From the NCBI RefSeq assembly GCF_000172555.1, contig NZ_ABOX02000029.1:16870-80869 (forward strand): a stretch of DNA of 64,000 bases, read 5' to 3'. Below are positions 36,606-45,999 of the stretch, in pieces. Source of the DNA: Pedosphaera parvula Ellin514. GTDB lineage: Bacteria; Verrucomicrobiota; Verrucomicrobiia; Limisphaerales; Pedosphaeraceae. A program made the translations under genes and the position numbers. How positions within the stretch are numbered: position 1 is the stretch's first letter; the number at the start of each line of letters is the position of its first letter. A model generated the notes under the pieces. It searched no databases. It was not told the origin of the DNA and was given only the letters and a program-made list of their open reading frames with translations.

Positions 36606-36631
36606 GTGAACGGGCAGCTCAAAAGGTTCAC
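36606..36631 (-). promoter_or_regulatory. Inverted repeat upstream of the ECF sigma gene
   Basis: GTGAAC at 36606-36611 and GTTCAC at 36626-36631 form an inverted repeat 14 bases apart, 10 bases before the sigma gene start. A similar stretch, ctaaaaggttcattcc, appears at about 35973-35988, just before the next gene's start. Repetition of aaaggttca at both gene starts hints at a shared binding site or translational element. Confidence 0.4.
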
Positions 36632-36739
36632 GGAAAATGTAGTTGGGTTAAAATTGTTGAATTTACGGAGAATTAGGGCGTCGAATGCGCCTACCGGGTT
36701 TTGGTTTGGGTGCAGAGTTTGAATGCTGAAAGAATGATC

Positions 36740-38938
36740 ATGAAGAAATTTAGTTTATCGGTATGGTGCGGCTGCTTGCTTTTGACGTCATTGTTTGCGC
36801 CGATTCGCAGCGGTGCCGAGGCGCCGATTCGCACATTTCATGAAACCACCAATCATTCGGTGGCCACCCTGCGCGTGCAGGCCAATCAACCCTCCTCGTT
36901 TGTCATCCCGCGCTATATTACTGGCAAGTTCTCGGAGCATCTGCACAACAATATTTACAAGGGCATGGATGCCCAAGTGTTGATCAATCCCACCTTGGCC
37001 CCTTATCCCATTTGGAGCGGTGAAATGACGCCGGACGGTGTCACCAAATTCGTCATCGAGGATTCGGCGATTGATCAACAGATTAAATATGGCGCGGCGG
37101 GCAGCGGTTGGCCGGAAAGCGAAATAGCGGATCTGGTCACCGCGCGAAAAGATGCACTGGCCACCTTCTGGACGCGGGTTGGGCCTCGCGATGCGGTGGA
37201 CACCAGCCCTGACACGGGCCCATATGTTGGCCGGGCGCAACGGGTGGAAGTCAAAGCAGCGGGTCAGGGAATTGCCCAGTGGACTTATTTGCCGCTGCAT
37301 CGCATTCGGAAGTACGAATTCGAAATACTCCTGCGTTCACCGAACATCACCAACTTCACCATTACACTCTCGCCGTCAGGAACCAATAAAACGGCGGCAG
37401 CCCACATTACCAGCGCCTCACCCAAATGGCGGAGGTTTAAAGGTTTTCTCGAATTGGATGCCTCTGTCCCTGTCGAGGCGGCTTGCAAACTGGCGCTCAC
37501 GGCAGATGCGCCGGGGCAATTTGTGGTGCAACGCATTTTGTTGCGCCCGGCCGATCATGTGAACGGGGCCGATCCGGATGTGGTTCGTCTGCTCAAGGAT
37601 TCCAAGCTGCCGCTCCTGCGCTGGCCGGGCGGCAATTTTGTGAGTGCCTACCATTGGCAGGATGGCGTGGGGCCGTTTGAGAAGCGTCCGACTCTGCCGA
37701 ACTATGCCTGGGGCAGTGTGGAACCGAATCTGTTTGGGACGGATGAATTTATTGCCTTCTGTCGCGCGGTGGGATGCGAGCCGATGATTTGTGTTAACAC
37801 GGGAACGGGCACTCCGATGGAGGCAGCGAACTGGATTGAATATTGCAATGGGCCGGCGGATTCGCCGATGGGTGCGTTGCGGGCGGCCAACGGGCATCCT
37901 GAACCCTACAATGTGAAGCTTTGGGAAGTGGGCAATGAGATGTGGGGCAAGTGGCAGGTGAATTGGACCACGGCTGCGGGTTATGCCGATCGTTATTTGC
38001 AGTTCGCGCAAACGATGCGGATGGCCGATCCGGATATCCGGCTTTATGCCTGCGGTGCGCCAGTGCTTTGGGGCAAGAATTGGAATGACACACTGGTATC
38101 CACGGTGCGTTCCAATATGCAGACCATCACCGATCACCCGCTCATCGGCGGAGCCGTCAGCCGCAGTGCTGATCCTTTGGATGTGTACCGGGATTTCATG
38201 GGTGTTCCTGAAGTGCTGGAGAATCGCTGGCGCAATTTGGAGCATGACATGCAGAATGCAGGCATCAGCGCGCCGCACCTGGCGGTCACAGAATTGCAAT
38301 TGTTCGCCAAGCTTGGAGACAAGCCGGGTTCGGAGCCCGAAAAGCTAAATGGGAGCAACCTTGTCGGTCCCGGCACACAGGCCGAGGCCCTGTATGACGT
38401 TTTGCTTTATCATGCTGCCGTTCGCCTCTCGCCCTTTGTGGAACTTATCACCCACTCCGCGACGGTCAATCACGGTGGCGGACTGCGCAAGCATCACGAA
38501 CACGTTTATGCGAATCCTTGTTACTACGCGCAAAGCGCCTTTGCGGCGCTGGCTGGCTCAACGATTTTGCCGGTGGAGGTGGATTGCGCTGCGGAGAAGA
38601 CGCCGCTGGTATTGCCTGAACTGCGCAATGCCGAATCCAAGCCAACGAGTTATGGGGCGCTGGACGCCATTGCTTCCCGCACCAGTGACAATGTATGGCT
38701 CTCGCTGGTGAATCGCGGGAGTTGTCCGCTGGATGTGGCCGTGGAGGTGAACGGGTTCTCGAGTAGCAATTCAGCTGAAATCCGAATTCTCTCGGCAGAG
38801 GTCCCATGGGCAAGCAATTCCTCGCTGGAGCCGGAGAAAATCAAGCCGGTGGATTCCACGGCTACGGTTCAGGATGGCAAACTGCATGTGAGTTTGCCGC
38901 CTTACACGGTTGCGCGGGTGAGTGTGGCGAAGAAGTAG
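36740..38938 (+). CDS. Secreted alpha-L-arabinofuranosidase, GH51 family
   Basis: A 732-residue exported enzyme with a signal peptide ending at about RSGAEA. The GH51 layout is clear: ITGKFSEHLHNNIYKGMDAQ at the start, a carbohydrate-binding-like insert at about 170-280, LRWPGGNFVSAYHWQDGVGP, the acid/base glutamate in LWEVGNEMWGKW (codon at about 37937) and the nucleophile in LAVTELQLF (codon at 38291). It removes arabinose side chains from arabinoxylan or arabinan. Two ATGs (36734, 36740) are close together; a GTG at 36701 is unlikely. The gene is divergent from the ECF operon. Confidence 0.88.
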   Translation: MKKFSLSVWCGCLLLTSLFAPIRSGAEAPIRTFHETTNHSVATLRVQANQPSSFVIPRYITGKFSEHLHNNIYKGMDAQVLINPTLAPYPIWSGEMTPDGVTKFVIEDSAIDQQIKYGAAGSGWPESEIADLVTARKDALATFWTRVGPRDAVDTSPDTGPYVGRAQRVEVKAAGQGIAQWTYLPLHRIRKYEFEILLRSPNITNFTITLSPSGTNKTAAAHITSASPKWRRFKGFLELDASVPVEAACKLALTADAPGQFVVQRILLRPADHVNGADPDVVRLLKDSKLPLLRWPGGNFVSAYHWQDGVGPFEKRPTLPNYAWGSVEPNLFGTDEFIAFCRAVGCEPMICVNTGTGTPMEAANWIEYCNGPADSPMGALRAANGHPEPYNVKLWEVGNEMWGKWQVNWTTAAGYADRYLQFAQTMRMADPDIRLYACGAPVLWGKNWNDTLVSTVRSNMQTITDHPLIGGAVSRSADPLDVYRDFMGVPEVLENRWRNLEHDMQNAGISAPHLAVTELQLFAKLGDKPGSEPEKLNGSNLVGPGTQAEALYDVLLYHAAVRLSPFVELITHSATVNHGGGLRKHHEHVYANPCYYAQSAFAALAGSTILPVEVDCAAEKTPLVLPELRNAESKPTSYGALDAIASRTSDNVWLSLVNRGSCPLDVAVEVNGFSSSNSAEIRILSAEVPWASNSSLEPEKIKPVDSTATVQDGKLHVSLPPYTVARVSVAKK

Positions 38939-39242
38939 ACGAGCTTTTTTGCGGAGGTTATTTGGGGATTCTGGACGGCGCGGGATTGAGCGCGTGGGTT
39001 CCGCTTCGGGCGCGTGAGTGGAGCTATTTAAAATTGCGGGCCGAAGCGGGAATCTATTGTTGAACAGTTCCCAGGCCGATGGCCTGGGCTAAGTTAAATT
39101 CGGCCCTTTGGGCCTTGGGACCGTGAGGTTGATAGTTTGGGAGCCTTGCGGGTGGGGGTTTTTCTGAAGATTGAATCGTTACAAAGGCACCGCCTGAAGG
39201 CTGGACTCCGAACCCGGAAAGCGCGGGGTTGGGGGTGACCGG
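38939..39242. repeat. Spacer with hairpin repeat and 93-bp repeat copy 1
   Basis: A perfect hairpin (CCCAGGCC-gat-GGCCTGGG, 39070-39088) is followed by a second palindromic stretch, GGCCCTTTGGGCC. Together they look like a REP-type repeat and may also end the GH51 transcript. From about 39131 to 39220 lies the first of three copies of a roughly 93-base repeat ending caaaggcaccgcctgaagg...ctccgaacc. Confidence 0.55.
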
Positions 39243-40373
39243 TTAAGCCGGGGTGGGAGCGTTGGTCTCTATGAGATGCTCTGTCTTCAGCTCAGCCCAA
39301 AAATCAGGTGCCACCTTGGTGTGCATCGAGGTGAAGTCGGCCAGAATCTGGTCCTCGCTTCTCGCTCCGACCACCAGTGCTGCGGCAACATCGGGCGCAA
39401 CAGAAAATTGTAGTGCGGCGGTTCTGAGATCGACGCCATGTCGGTTTGCCACGGTGCGGAGCCGGTTGCGTTTCTCGATGTGTTCGGGCGAGATGATGTA
39501 GTTATTCTTGCCGTAGTTGTAGCGTGGACTTCCGCTCAGAAACCCCGCATTGAGGGATGAGCCCACGACGAAAACCATGCCGTGTTGCCGGGCGGCGGGG
39601 AAAACCTTTTCGAGGGCGTTCTTGTGATCCATGAGCGAGTATTGGCTCGCGAGCAGGCAGACATTGGCTTCAGCCACTTCCATGAGCTTGAGGATCGGCT
39701 CCGGGCGGTTCACACCCACACCCCAGCCCTTGATCATGCCTTCCTCGCGCATTTTGGTAAGCGCCGAGAAGGCGCCTTTGCGTGCGATCTCGAATTGCTC
39801 CTCCCACGGTGTCGGAAGCAAGGAATTGTCCGGCGAGACGTCGTGAACGAAGACGATGTCGAGCGAGTCCACTCCCAGACGCTGCAGACTGTCCTCGATC
39901 GAGCGGCGCACACCGTCGGCTGTATAGTCGAAGACCACGTCGTTTGGCGAGTGAGCGAAGGGAAAAAGCTCCTTTCCCTGGTTGCGGGGTGAGGCCTTGA
40001 GCAGCTTTCCCACCTTGGAGGAGAGAACGTAGTCACTACGTTTCTTATCGTGCAGGAACGCCCCGAAACGGCGTTCGCACAAACCGAGCCCATACCATGG
40101 CGACGTGTCGAAGTAGCGCACGCCGGCATCCCAGGCACCCTGCAACGTTTTATGGGCCTCGTCATCGGTTATGATTTCGAACTCGTTGCCCAGCGGCACG
40201 CCGCCGAGGCCGAAGTTGAAGCCGGCTGGAAAAAATTCCTTGCTGTTTTTCATTTTGGTATTCGCTTGAGTGTTAGTTTCCTCCAGCGCCCGCGCAGGCT
40301 GCCCCATGCCACCAGCAACGGCGGCGGATCCTGCGAGGGTCAGGCCGATAAACTCACGTCTGGTTTTACCCAT
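39243..40373 (-). CDS. Tat-exported aldo/keto reductase
   Basis: A 376-residue protein. It starts with a twin-arginine signal (KTRREFIGLTLAGSAAVAGG), so it is probably exported folded with its cofactor. The AKR barrel follows: GLGGVPLGN, the catalytic-tyrosine motif GVRYFDTSPWYGLGLCERRFG, the lysine in LSSKVGKLL, SLDIVFVHDV with the catalytic histidine, and the C-terminal NADPH-binding GARSEDQI. It is related to L-fucose dehydrogenase/D-threo-aldose dehydrogenase-type reductases. An exported AKR is unusual but common in verrucomicrobial sugar catabolism. The gene is flanked on both sides by copies of a 93-base repeat. Confidence 0.87.
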   Translation of the reverse strand: MGKTRREFIGLTLAGSAAVAGGMGQPARALEETNTQANTKMKNSKEFFPAGFNFGLGGVPLGNEFEIITDDEAHKTLQGAWDAGVRYFDTSPWYGLGLCERRFGAFLHDKKRSDYVLSSKVGKLLKASPRNQGKELFPFAHSPNDVVFDYTADGVRRSIEDSLQRLGVDSLDIVFVHDVSPDNSLLPTPWEEQFEIARKGAFSALTKMREEGMIKGWGVGVNRPEPILKLMEVAEANVCLLASQYSLMDHKNALEKVFPAARQHGMVFVVGSSLNAGFLSGSPRYNYGKNNYIISPEHIEKRNRLRTVANRHGVDLRTAALQFSVAPDVAAALVVGARSEDQILADFTSMHTKVAPDFWAELKTEHLIETNAPTPA

Positions 40374-40402
40374 GTTTAAAAGTTTGTTTGAGTATTAAGT
40401 GA

Positions 40403-40445
40403 TTACAAAGGCACCGCCTGAAGGCGGGACTCCGAACCAGGAGGG
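40403..40445 (+). repeat. 93-bp family repeat, short copy 2
   Basis: The stretch attacaaaggcaccgcctga and on to ccgaaccaggagggcgtg matches the copies at 39178-39220 and 41006-41052 almost base for base. Only the right-hand half is present here, between the AKR and STAS-like genes. Confidence 0.6.
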
Positions 40446-40457
40446 CGTGTGGGCTTG

Positions 40458-40823
40458 CTAGGCGTTTTGGTGGAGCCATTCTCTTGCTTTGTCGATTTCG
40501 TCTGGGGTGAAGAATCGAATTTTGGCGGTGGTAAATGGTTTGCAGAAGGTGCTCATTCCCTTCTCCCAAGATTTGTCGCCCACAAACGCGATACGATCAA
40601 TGTCGCTGAAATGGTGCAGGTCGAATTTTATATCCTCCCAGATTGCGCCGGCTGTCCAGCCGTGGAAGTCGTGCATGCTGACGAGGAGTCTGGGTTTTCG
40701 GCCTGCTTTGATGAGGGCTTCGAGCTTTGGAACGAAGGCTTCGTAGTCTTCCTTCTTGAGCTTTCCGGTCAGTTCAATTTCCAACAATGCGGTTCCGGGT
40801 TCCTGAGCGAGTTGAATCGACAT
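40458..40823 (-). CDS. SpoIIAA/STAS-like protein
   Basis: A 121-residue SpoIIAA-like (STAS) protein: LLEIELTGKLKKEDYEAFVPKLEALI, then KPRLLVSMHDFHGWTAGAIWEDIKFDLHH, IDRIAFVGDKSWEKGMSTFCKPF and FTPDEIDKAREWL. The family is a small alpha/beta domain found in many bacteria, some members with membrane or lipid links; role unknown. The ATG at 40823 has an AAGGAT site; a longer reading upstream to 40904 is not supported. Confidence 0.82.
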   Translation of the reverse strand: MSIQLAQEPGTALLEIELTGKLKKEDYEAFVPKLEALIKAGRKPRLLVSMHDFHGWTAGAIWEDIKFDLHHFSDIDRIAFVGDKSWEKGMSTFCKPFTTAKIRFFTPDEIDKAREWLHQNA

Positions 40824-41530
40824 AAAAATCCTTTTTTTGAAATTAGGCTCCGTTTGGATGGTACGCAAGTGGGGTGGTTGCGTTAAGTCGCGAAGTGTTT
40901 TCAACGCGATTATGCGAAAGGAATGTTGTGGGGCAGTCCGTTGGATCTGTGAAATGGTTGGTAGTTTGAGGGCCTTACGGGTGGAGGTTGTTGCAGTAAT
41001 TAGGTCGTTACAAAGGCACCGCCTGAAGGCGGGACTCCGAACCAGGAGGGTTTGTGTCGTGTTGGCAGGGTTTCGTTTGGGTGGTGTTTGTGGAAGGGTT
41101 ACGGTTTTTTGCTGAAAGGCCTTTTGTTCGTGGCGGAGAATCTGCGCGTCTGGGATGGTACAACATCGTAAGCCGACTTGGACTTTACAGGCCGCTTGGA
41201 AAATATGAGCTGCGGTTGTTGGTTACAGAGAAGCGTTTTTACCGATGCAACCGTTCAAATAGGAGCGCCGGTTTCCAAACCGGCTTAGCCTGAGAACCAA
41301 TCACAGACGCGAACTCTCACGAGAACTCCCGGCAAGCCCACGGTTGGAACTTGCTGCTCCGTGAAAAGAGAGGAATGATTGATTTCCATTTTCGCAGAAG
41401 CCCAAGCTGGTATTGGAGGATTTTCATCATAAGCCGGTTTGGAAACCGGCGCTCCGGGTTGCAGCGAACTGGATTTATGAGCCAGTCCGCCTCCTTTCCT
41501 CGGCGGCTACATTCCGTGGCGGCTACGAAA
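40824..41530. repeat. Repeat-rich spacer
   Basis: A 707-base spacer with no supported gene. It holds the full copy 3 of the 93-base repeat (about 40960-41052), a pair of inverted REP-like hairpins (41262-41286 and 41431-41455), and a reverse-strand copy of the GTAGC repeat (about 41474-41531) right at the end of the tex gene. Confidence 0.6.
41262..41455. repeat. Inverted pair of REP-like palindromes (BIME-like)
   Basis: The 25-base sequence ggagcgccggtttccaaacc plus ggctt occurs at 41262-41286 and, as an exact reverse complement, at 41431-41455. Each contains an 8-base stem, GCCGGTTT/AAACCGGC, around CC or GG. The arrangement equals a bacterial interspersed mosaic element of two opposed REPs, 194 bases overall. 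Confidence 0.7.
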
Positions 41531-43817
41531 TTAGTTGCGGGGTTTGTTTTTGTTCAGGGCTTCGGTGAACCAGTCGACGGGTTTGGGGGCGGCGGGTTTT
41601 GCGGGTGGGCGTGGGCCGGCTGCGGGGCGCGGGGCGCCGGGGGAGGTTCGGGCTCCGGCATTCGATGGGCCGATTTCGGGATTGGCTTTCATCGACAGGG
41701 CGATGCGCTTGCGGGGCAAATCGACTTCGGTGACGGTGACCATCACTTTTTGCTGAACCTTGACGACTTCTGCGGGGTCTTTGATGAAGCGGTCGGCCAT
41801 TTGGCTGACGTGGACGAGGCCGTCCTGATGGACGCCGATATCGACGAAGGCACCGAACGCCGTCACGTTGGTGACGATGCCAGGCAGCTTCATCCCGGGC
41901 TGCAAATCTTCCATTTTGTCCACGCCCTCTTTGAAGGCAAAGAGTTCAAATTTTTGACGCGGGTCACGGCCGGGCTTGGCCAGCTCGTTGAGAATGTCGG
42001 TGAGAGTTGGCAAACCGACGGTTTCCGTCACGTATTTTTGTGGCTGGATTTTTTGGCGGAGCAGTGAGTCCTTTGAGCAGGTCCTGCACAGAGCAGTTCA
42101 AGTCTTTGGTCATCCTATCGAGGATAGGATAGCTTTCGGGATGCACGGCGCTGGCATCGAGTGGGTTCTCGCCGTCGCGAATACGCAAAAATCCGGCGGC
42201 TTGCTCGTAGGCTTTTGGTCCGAGGCGCGGCACCTTCAACAGTTCACTGCGAGATTTGAAAGGTCCGTTTTCATTACGATGGGCAACGATGTTGGCGGCC
42301 AGCGTGGAGTTCAGCCCGGAGACATAGCCGAGCAACTGTTTGCTGGCGGTATTGAGTTCCACGCCGACGCCGTTCACGCAGCTCATCACCACGTCATCGA
42401 GACTGTTCTTCAGCGCGCGCTGATCGACATCGTGCTGGTATTGGCCGACGCCAATGGACTTGGGGTCGAGTTTCACGAGTTCGGCCAAGGGGTCCATCAA
42501 ACGGCGGCCAATCGAGACAGAGCCGCGCACCGTAAGATCCTCGTTTGGAAACTCCTCGCGTGCGGCTTCGGAAGCGGAATAAATGGAAGCTCCGCTTTCA
42601 TTGACCATCACAATGGGAAGGGAGGCCGGGAGTTTGAGCGTGCGAACGAAAGTCTCGGTTTCACGGCCGGCGGTGCCATTGCCGATGGCGATGGCTTCGA
42701 TCTGGAATTTTTGAACCATGCTGCGGATGGCATCCGCTGCCTCCCGAATCCGAGAGTCCGATTGGCTCGGATAAACGACATCGTGATGCAGCAACTTGCC
42801 CTGTCGATCCAGGCAGACCACCTTGCATCCCGTGCGGAATCCGGGGTCGATGGCCAGCATGTTCTTTTGACCCAAGGGAGAGGCGAGCAATAGTTCGCGG
42901 AGATTGTCGGCGAAGACACGAATGGCTTCGCGATCGGCCCTCGCTTTGGATTCGATGCGGAGTTCGACTTCAATGGCGGAGCCGAGCAGACGTTTATAGC
43001 TGTCTTGAACCGCCAGTCGCACCTGTTCGCCAGCGAGTTTTCCGGGTGCCTTAACAAATAATGGTTCGAGCAGGAACAGGGCATCTTCTTCGGGCGGCGT
43101 GATGCGCATCATCAGGAAGGTTTCCTCTTCACCTCGACGAATCGCCAGCATGCGATGGCTGGGGATGTTGGAAACGGGTTCGCTCCAATCAAAGTAATCC
43201 TTGAACTTCGCCCCGGCTTCCTGCTTGTCGGTCATGACCTTTGAGCGGACCAAGGCTTTGCTCCAATAAAGTTCGCGCAGTTTCGAACGCGCGATGGCAT
43301 CGTCACTCACCCGCTCGGCGATGATGTCGCGGGCACCAGCCAGGGCTTTCTCGACGGATTCCACACCTTTGGCGGCGTCGACGAACGGTTTGGCTTCGGC
43401 CAAGGGATCGACGGTGGCCTGGCCGTTGAAAATGGTATCGGCGAGAGGTTCCAACCCCTGCTCTTTGGCGATGATGGCACGAGTGCGGCGTTTGGGGCGG
43501 TAGGGTTGATAAATGTCTTCGAGCGCAGTCAGGGTTTCGGCCTTGGTGATGGCGGATTTTAGCTCGTCGGTGAGCAAATTGCGTTCTTCCAGGGACTTTA
43601 CGATTGCTTCGCGCCGCTGGTCCAGTTCCACCAGGCTCAACATCCGGTCGCGGATGGAAGTGATGGCCACTTCATCCAGGGTTCCAGTGGCTTCCTTGCG
43701 GTAACGGGCAATAAAGGGGACGGTGGCTCCCTCGGCGAGCAGGCGTGCGGTGGCAGCGACCTGACGGCCTTGGATCTTCAGTTCACCAGCAATTTTGGCA
43801 ATGTAATTCTCGTTCAT
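41531..43817 (-). pseudogene. tex: Tex-family RNA-binding protein, interrupted by a frameshift
   Basis: Tex is a conserved transcription accessory factor with S1 RNA-binding ability. The first frame (43817 to about 42072) has the N-terminal HTH-like domain (VPFIARYRKEATGTLDEVAI), YqgF fold (MLAIDPGFRTGCKVVCLD) and HhH motifs (GLNSTLAANIVAHRNENG, VPRLGPKAYEQAAGFL). The S1 domain (GMKLPGIVTNVTAFGAFVDI...RIALSM) is in another frame (about 42072-41531). Conserved text continues as QDLLKG in the first frame and DSLLRQKIQPQKYVTETVG in the second, so the break is within about ten bases near 42065-42075. Adding two bases or removing one repairs it. Total would be about 760 residues, the usual Tex length. 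Confidence 0.9.
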
Positions 43818-44126
43818 GCGTACAAAGGACCGATGATGTACCGTAGGAACATCGCTCTTGTAAATCGTTTTTCAGAAAAGTTTTCTGCCGACTGTTTATT
43901 TGGGGAAAAGTTGAGGTTAACCACGGATGGACACGGTCTGTATATCTAAATCAGAACCCCAATAAAATAGCGGAAACGCTGATGAAACCAAGGCGAATTT
44001 GCCATTGTTTGCCATTATTTTTCGCAACTTTCCTGCACTTTTACTGACAGTCTAACTGGCAGTCTGGTGTGTTAATCGAAACCATCCATATCTAGCTTTT
44101 GGATTTTTTAAGCATCGCGCGTGGAA
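43818..44126. repeat. Spacer with decameric array and AACCACGG repeat
   Basis: At 43917-43940 lies ggttaaccacggatggacac, a copy of the AACCACAGATGAACACGG repeat. At 43991-44040 five units in 10-base register (aggcgaattt, gccattgttt, gccattattt, ttcgcaactt, tcctgcactt) end in TTT or CTT. A short direct repeat (ctgacagtctaa, ctggcagtctgg) follows. The same two repeat types recur on the other side of the protease gene. Confidence 0.5.
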
Positions 44127-45287
44127 TCATGGGACAGGAAGCTCTTCGATCACTTTGTCGTTCTGATCTGTCCGCCAAGCTTTTTGCAACTTCCAAGAAC
44201 TGTCTTTGGACGCCCGGATAACTGTGTAATGATAGACAGATGAATCACCATTCTTCTTGCTCGTAAAAGTTACAGGATTGGAATATGCCCGAGGATTAAT
44301 CATTTGTCCGTGATCAGTTTTTGACCAGCCTGGCAGTTGGTTATTTTCTTTTAGGTCTATTAGAAATCTGTCTGCTGCTTCCATATTTTGAATGAAGGGA
44401 CCGGCACGGATCTGTTTGAGATACATGGTTCGTGCGGGAAAATTCAAGGTGACAAGATGTCGAGCTAGAAAGTTCAAACCAATCGCGTTCCAGTCAGCCC
44501 TTGCGATTATAAGATTGCTGTGCGTTTCTCCATTCCAAACACAATTTGGAAGTCGCGCCCATCCCGGTTTACCGTTGATGGTAATCAACTCTCCGTTGCG
44601 AACTACCCCTGCAAACTGTCCCGGATTTAGAGTGCCGTCAGCAACGAGGTATCCACTATCAATCAAAGTGGGTTTCCCTATTCCTTCGACTAGACCGCCA
44701 GTCTGTAGCAAAGGCTGATGCCACTTATTCGTGAAATTGATTGGAAAAGCTTGTCCCAACGATGCTGTTTCCAGATGGTTTGGATCCAAAAAACGAATTT
44801 TGCCGGCATCGAAATCCAATTGGATGCAGTAATACTTGAGGCAACTGATTCCCAACACTCCCATCACCCTCCTCCCGGCAGATGTTGTTTCGTTAGTGAA
44901 ATCCAGGAGCTGGACGGTATCCCCGGTTTTCAATTGCACATTGCCCAAAAAAAGTTTTGGTGCGAGATAACGTTTGGATTCATGTCTGCCCGTATCTGGC
45001 AGAATTTCAGAAGCCAGAGGTGCTCCCAATTTCGACGTCAATGATTTGTCGAGAAAAGTTGCTGCGGCACCAGTGTCTATGAAAAAGGGCAATTCTTCGC
45101 CGTCCTCTAGATGTAGCGTCACAAACAACCAGTTTCCGCAGCCCGCATCTGGATTCATAGTCACATCCGCCGGCAGTCCCGACGCTGCCGTGATGGCCTC
45201 TGGCTTGGCCGGAGATGCGCAAGAGCACAAAAGTAGCAGGCTCAAAATTGTGCCGCGTGCGCGAAGTTGGAAAAAAAATTTCTTCAT
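44127..45287 (-). CDS. Retropepsin-like aspartyl protease, lipoprotein
   Basis: A 386-residue exported protein with a lipobox-like LLLLCSC at the end of the signal region. Two aspartyl-protease active-site motifs lie in one chain: FIDTGAAATFLD (about 70-80) and LIDSGYLVADG (about 207-217). A third beta-region has VMGVLGISCLKYYCIQLDFD, as in bacterial clan AA proteases of the gag-asp type. It probably cleaves peptides in the periplasm. The ATG at 45287 follows AGGCGG; the 53 codons upstream are not supported. The gene is isolated and bordered on both sides by matching intergenic repeats. Confidence 0.75.
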   Translation of the reverse strand: MKKFFFQLRARGTILSLLLLCSCASPAKPEAITAASGLPADVTMNPDAGCGNWLFVTLHLEDGEELPFFIDTGAAATFLDKSLTSKLGAPLASEILPDTGRHESKRYLAPKLFLGNVQLKTGDTVQLLDFTNETTSAGRRVMGVLGISCLKYYCIQLDFDAGKIRFLDPNHLETASLGQAFPINFTNKWHQPLLQTGGLVEGIGKPTLIDSGYLVADGTLNPGQFAGVVRNGELITINGKPGWARLPNCVWNGETHSNLIIARADWNAIGLNFLARHLVTLNFPARTMYLKQIRAGPFIQNMEAADRFLIDLKENNQLPGWSKTDHGQMINPRAYSNPVTFTSKKNGDSSVYHYTVIRASKDSSWKLQKAWRTDQNDKVIEELPVP

Positions 45288-45448
45288 GCCGCCTAACTCT
45301 TGATAAACAACTGCGCGTGCATGGTTGTTTTTCGGAGTGTGGCACCGGTCATGGGTTAATGAAAGCGGATTCGAGAATTTCCGCCGAGGATTATCGCCGG
45401 GAAACAGGACCCCTTGGCAGCGAGTGGCAGGGCGGCTCTCAAGCATTG

Positions 45449-45495
45449 TGGCGAAGTTTTAGCGAGTTTTAGCCAGTCGTGGCGAGTTGTGATTG
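45449..45495 (+). repeat. Short decameric array
   Basis: Units gcgaagtttt, agcgagtttt, agccagtcgt and ggcgagttgt follow one another in exact 10-base register at 45451-45490. They resemble the array at 43991-44040 on the other side of the protease gene. Confidence 0.55.
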
Positions 45496-45578
45496 GATTC
45501 AGCGATATACTGACAGTTCCACGGACAGCACACTTCCATTCGCTCAACAAACCATTTATTTATGCGGGTTTCGATAAC

Positions 45579-45607
45579 TTAACCACAGATGAACACGGAT
45601 AAAGACA
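45579..45607 (+). repeat. Dispersed AACCACAGATGAACACGGAT repeat, copy 3
   Basis: The sequence ttaaccacagatgaacacgg followed by ataaag matches the copies at 43917-43940 and, reversed, 13332-13366. Together with the 43.9-kb copy it brackets the aspartyl protease gene in direct orientation. Confidence 0.6.
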
Positions 45608-45999
45608 GAGAGGCAGAGTTCAATAAATGGGATGGGTGCGATAACGGGGCTTCCAAGGGTTTGCTCGATTGTCAGCGGGATCTGGTGAACTTCTGTCCCA
45701 ACCATCGGTGCGAGACCGAATCGATTCGCCGACTTTTTAACTGCTTGGATTCAGCGTAGGATAGCACGAGAGGTGCCACAATATGAATATATACATAATA
45801 AGGAAGAATATTAAACAAAATAGTTGTTGCCTTAGTTAGCTTATATGGATAACTTTCTCTCCATTGTCAGCCATATTTTGATTGCATAAATAATAACACA
45901 GAGGAGTGAGCAAAAAAACGACTTCACACTCCTTCAGATTCAAACTCGCCCGGCGGTCGGAGTAACCGTTGTCGAGGCTTCAAGAATGGCGGGTAACCG

